A stretch of DNA of 18,732 bases, taken from Dunaliella salina (taxonomy: Eukaryota > Chlorophyta > Chlorophyceae > Chlamydomonadales > Dunaliellaceae). Location of the stretch: positions 52,750 through 71,481 of the forward strand of contig MU069728.1 in assembly GCA_002284615.2 (NCBI GenBank), in the 5' to 3' direction. Shown in pieces: positions 1 to 18,732 of the stretch. Position 1 is the first letter of the stretch; every line of letters begins with the position of its first letter. The translations under genes were made by a program, and so were the position numbers. The notes beneath the pieces were generated by a model. It had not been told where the DNA came from. It saw only the letters and a program-made list of their open reading frames with translations, and made no database searches.

Positions 1-611
1 CATCGAAGTTGGCAGAACTTGAAGTTTCCAGAAAGTTCCACCTGATCTTGATCTGGCCATACCTTATGACCTGCGGGCAGTTTCTGGACCAAAAGTTGGA
101 CCTGATGTGCCCTCTTTGCACTGACCAAGTTTAGTCCAGTCACTGTCTGCAGGTCCTGAGTTATAACCTCTAAGTCCCTCACAATGATTACTACCCTCTG
201 CAACCCAACCATCCGATCTGCAACAGATGTATGCCCCGAATTACCACAAAAGAAGCTGGGCAGACATGGTGGAAGTGAAACCGCTTGATGCATGATCTGC
301 CTTGGGAATGAGGACTCTTTCTACGAGAGCTGGAAAAAATCCTGTCCCCTGGCAAACTGAGGGGCACAGATTATCGTGTGGGTACTGACCAAAACTACAG
401 CAAAAGAAGCTCCGGTGCCCATATAAGTATCACAACGAAAAATTCAAGGGCAGATGTAAGGGTCTGACCATTGAATGCATTATCTACGTTGGGAGTCAGG
501 ACTCGTCCCGTGATAACTGGACACAGTCCCATCCACTACCCCACTGAGGGGCAATGACACAGAATTTCATGTGAGGCACATTTCTCCCTGCCTAGCCTGC
601 ACAAAAGCACT
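1..611. other. No gene seen; two degenerate copies of a ~195 bp unit
   Basis: No reading frame of note. Two related blocks are visible, at about 236-400 and 430-570. Shared anchors are an A-rich segment followed by gggcagA, a gggA(A/G)T.AGGACTC segment, a tcc...ctg segment, and actgaggggca followed by acag. The copies are much diverged. This region lies 3' of the last recognised NOC1 exon and could be 3' UTR, a further intron or intergenic DNA; I cannot tell which. Confidence 0.4.
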
Positions 612-1541
612 CTAAGCTGAGATGCAAAGGCAACAAAACGTCCAGAGAGAACCGACCTCTCTTCCAGATCTCAGCTGCACCCACCACTTCCTGGCTGTCC
701 ATGAAGCGTCCGCCTCATCCTCGCCCATCCTATCCGCAACACTGATGCTCTCTCTGTTGCTCTCTTCGCTGCTTGCTTTGCTGCCACAATCCAAATATCC
801 ACGTCTTCTTGGCGAAGCATCCATGGGGCATGCTAGCTTTTCGCCTAGTGGTAAAGCTCTCCCTTATGACGTCAACAAAATGCCCGTCCCGGGGGGACCT
901 GTAACACCCAAGCGCTTCGTGCTTCTCCCGCGGTGTCGCCTCCCGCAGCACGGCCTTGTAGCTAGCACTAGCGCGCTCTCCCTTATCTTTTCCTGGCGCG
1001 TCCACAAACACGTTCCAGCGGACTACTTCCGTACTTCATCCGCGGTTCCAGGCTTACATGCGTGGGCTACTCTCAACACGCATCGCGGGACCATCCTCGT
1101 CCCCGCTCCGCCTCCTCCTCCCAGGAGCTAACTGCTACCACAGAGACTCGAACTCGCGCCTCCACTGCCCCCTTATCGGGATTGGCATTTTGATGACGTA
1201 GATGACGACATGAGCCCCGAGGGTCACCCATTTCACCCAAGACCCGTGAAGGTGTCTGCCCCATCTTTGCCAACTTTAATTATGTCTGCTGGCTTCGCTG
1301 CGGCAATCCCAAATCTTCTCCTCCCTTCCGTCCCACTTAAGACCCACCACTTCCTGGCTCTCCGTGTAGGCGTATGCCTCATCCTCGTCCGTTTGAACCG
1401 CATCATTGCTGTGCTGCTTGCTTTACTGCCACAAACCCAAACCTTCTTTTCTTTCCATTACCTCCCACTTCAGACTCACTGCTTCCTGGCCGTCCACATC
1501 CACAAGAAAAAACCTCTGTTCCATCTCTGTTCTGCACTCAC
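612..1541 (-). repeat. NOC1: Degenerate echoes of the E12 3' edge and donor
   Basis: The plus-strand string CTTCCTGGC.(G/C)TCC occurs near 1350, 1482 and 687. Each resembles the E12 end at 1545 (CTTCTTGGTCGTCCATGAAG) and is preceded by a CTCACC- or CCCACC-like reverse-complemented donor. The copies at 1350 and 687 also share GCCTCATCCTCG, matching the acidic coding stretch of E12. They share a second block (CTGCCACAA.CCAAA) near 781 and 1428, with a related form near 1303. The 687 copy still reads SSEESNRESISVADRMGEDE on the minus strand, recalling E12's acidic tail, but no intact exon can be built. The GC-rich part 840-1200 is open in several frames and could hide the true last exon; I see no convincing one. 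Confidence 0.65.
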
Positions 1542-18099
<16,558 letters not shown>

Positions 18100-18690
18100 C
18101 TGCAGGGACGAGGTGGGCACTTCAAGAATTCGGGCAGACACCACAAAATCCGAAAGTGAGGGAGGCCGAATGCAACAGAAGGATCCTCAAGCACCATCCA
18201 GGATGATTTGTAGGGACCACAGCTAGGATCCAAGTGCAGGGTATGAAGGATCAAGGAAGGCAGACAACTCAAGCAAGCAAACAAACTAGCCTTTGTACAC
18301 CCGATGTGCCAACATGTAGACATTGCCATCAGCCGCATCGAGGCAGTGGTGCCATGAACCCTCACCCACAGGACAGGCAGGCAATTCTCACAAGCAAGCA
18401 AACATGTACCAGCCAATCTGAAGGGGGGGCTGAAGGTCCAACTTGAGTGCATAGCGCAAATTTGTGGCCCCTATGCTGCCCAGTGCAGCACCACATGAAG
18501 GCACCGAACGCTGATGGGCACCAAGGGGGGAGACACTTCCTGTCTGCAACTTCCTTGCCGAGCACTGCACGCTTTGCACTTTGCGACCGGAGGTTGTGTT
18601 GCATTGGCGGCACACAATTCTGAGGTAGATGGACAGTTTGACAGAGCGGGCAGTTCCAGAAGCAAGCCCAGGCTTCTGCGCTTGTGCATG
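18100..18690 (-). other. Upstream intron or unrecognised sequence
   Basis: By gene order this should hold the intron before E1, possibly with an earlier exon. I looked on the minus strand for the family segment that precedes VERFLF and found none. Frames such as the one containing VKLSIYLRIVCRQCN are open but match nothing I know. Some repeated words (AAGCAAGCAAAC near 18272 and 18389, ATGTACCAGCC) are present. Confidence 0.5.
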
Positions 18691-18732
18691 CATGTGCGCG
18701 CGCGCGCACACAGACACACACACACACACACA
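18691..18732 (+). repeat. (CG)/(CA)n tract running off the right edge
   Basis: GTGCGCGCGCGCGCACACAG followed by CA repeats to the last base. The window may stop at an assembly-difficult site. Confidence 0.96.

Noticed and set aside
622..1131. 169-codon plus-strand frame
   Set aside because: It is antisense to E12-derived echoes and GC-rich sequence, is low-complexity Ser/Leu/Pro, and matches nothing I recognise.
1130..1190. GAGTTCGAGTCTC on the minus strand, resembling the B box of a tRNA or SINE
   Set aside because: No A box at the right distance, and the T stem pairs in only about three of five positions; no tRNA fold can be drawn.
18388..18729. Minus-strand frame including VKLSIYLRIVCRQCN as the exon before E1
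   Set aside because: It lacks the helical segment that precedes VERFLF in the family, and no donor in the right phase was found.

Overview
This window is eukaryotic nuclear DNA. Short coding exons with GT...AG introns sit among very long (TG)n/(CA)n tracts and many minisatellites. The only gene I can support runs on the minus strand across almost the whole window. It has 12 exons (18099 down to 1542) that splice to 516 codons in one open frame. The protein is the C-terminal part of a CBF/Mak21-family protein: Noc1 / Mak21 / CEBPZ, called SLOW WALKER2 in Arabidopsis. In yeast and plants this is a nucleolar factor needed to build the 60S ribosomal subunit. The 5' end lies beyond the right edge, and the true C-terminal end is not settled. 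Moderate GC in exons, long introns and abundant TG/CA repeats suggest a chlorophycean green alga, perhaps Dunaliella-like. That is inference from style, not from a database match.

Layout from right (5' of the gene) to left (3'). At 18100-18732 is an upstream intron or unrecognised sequence ending in a CA tract. E1 and E2 (18099-17649) hold the helical repeat segment. Intron 2 (3.6 kb) carries an AT-rich block of unknown origin, a near-perfect inverted repeat and four TG/CA tracts. E3-E6 (14054-11205) hold a basic linker and then the conserved CBF region. Intron 6 (3.1 kb) is mostly minisatellite. E7-E11 (8075-4807) complete the CBF domain and the start of the C-terminal tail. Intron 11 (3.1 kb) has a higher-order satellite, a dispersed direct repeat and a second inverted repeat. 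E12 (1727-1542) encodes the last conserved motif and an acidic tail. To its left is a mixture of exon-derived repeats and sequence I cannot assign.

The most striking observation is that 7 splice boundaries, in 6 of the 12 exons, have degenerate extra copies ('echoes') in the adjoining intron. Each echo carries a piece of exon plus the splice junction. At E7 there are four tandem echoes of exon end plus donor. At E6 there are four echoes of acceptor plus exon start. E12 has them on both sides, and E3, E10 and E11 have single ones. This suggests introns that grow by tandem duplication across splice junctions. It would leave decoy splice sites inside a single-copy housekeeping gene. In addition, a TG tract begins exactly at one donor and a CA tract ends exactly at one acceptor, and 10 of the 11 introns are phase 0.
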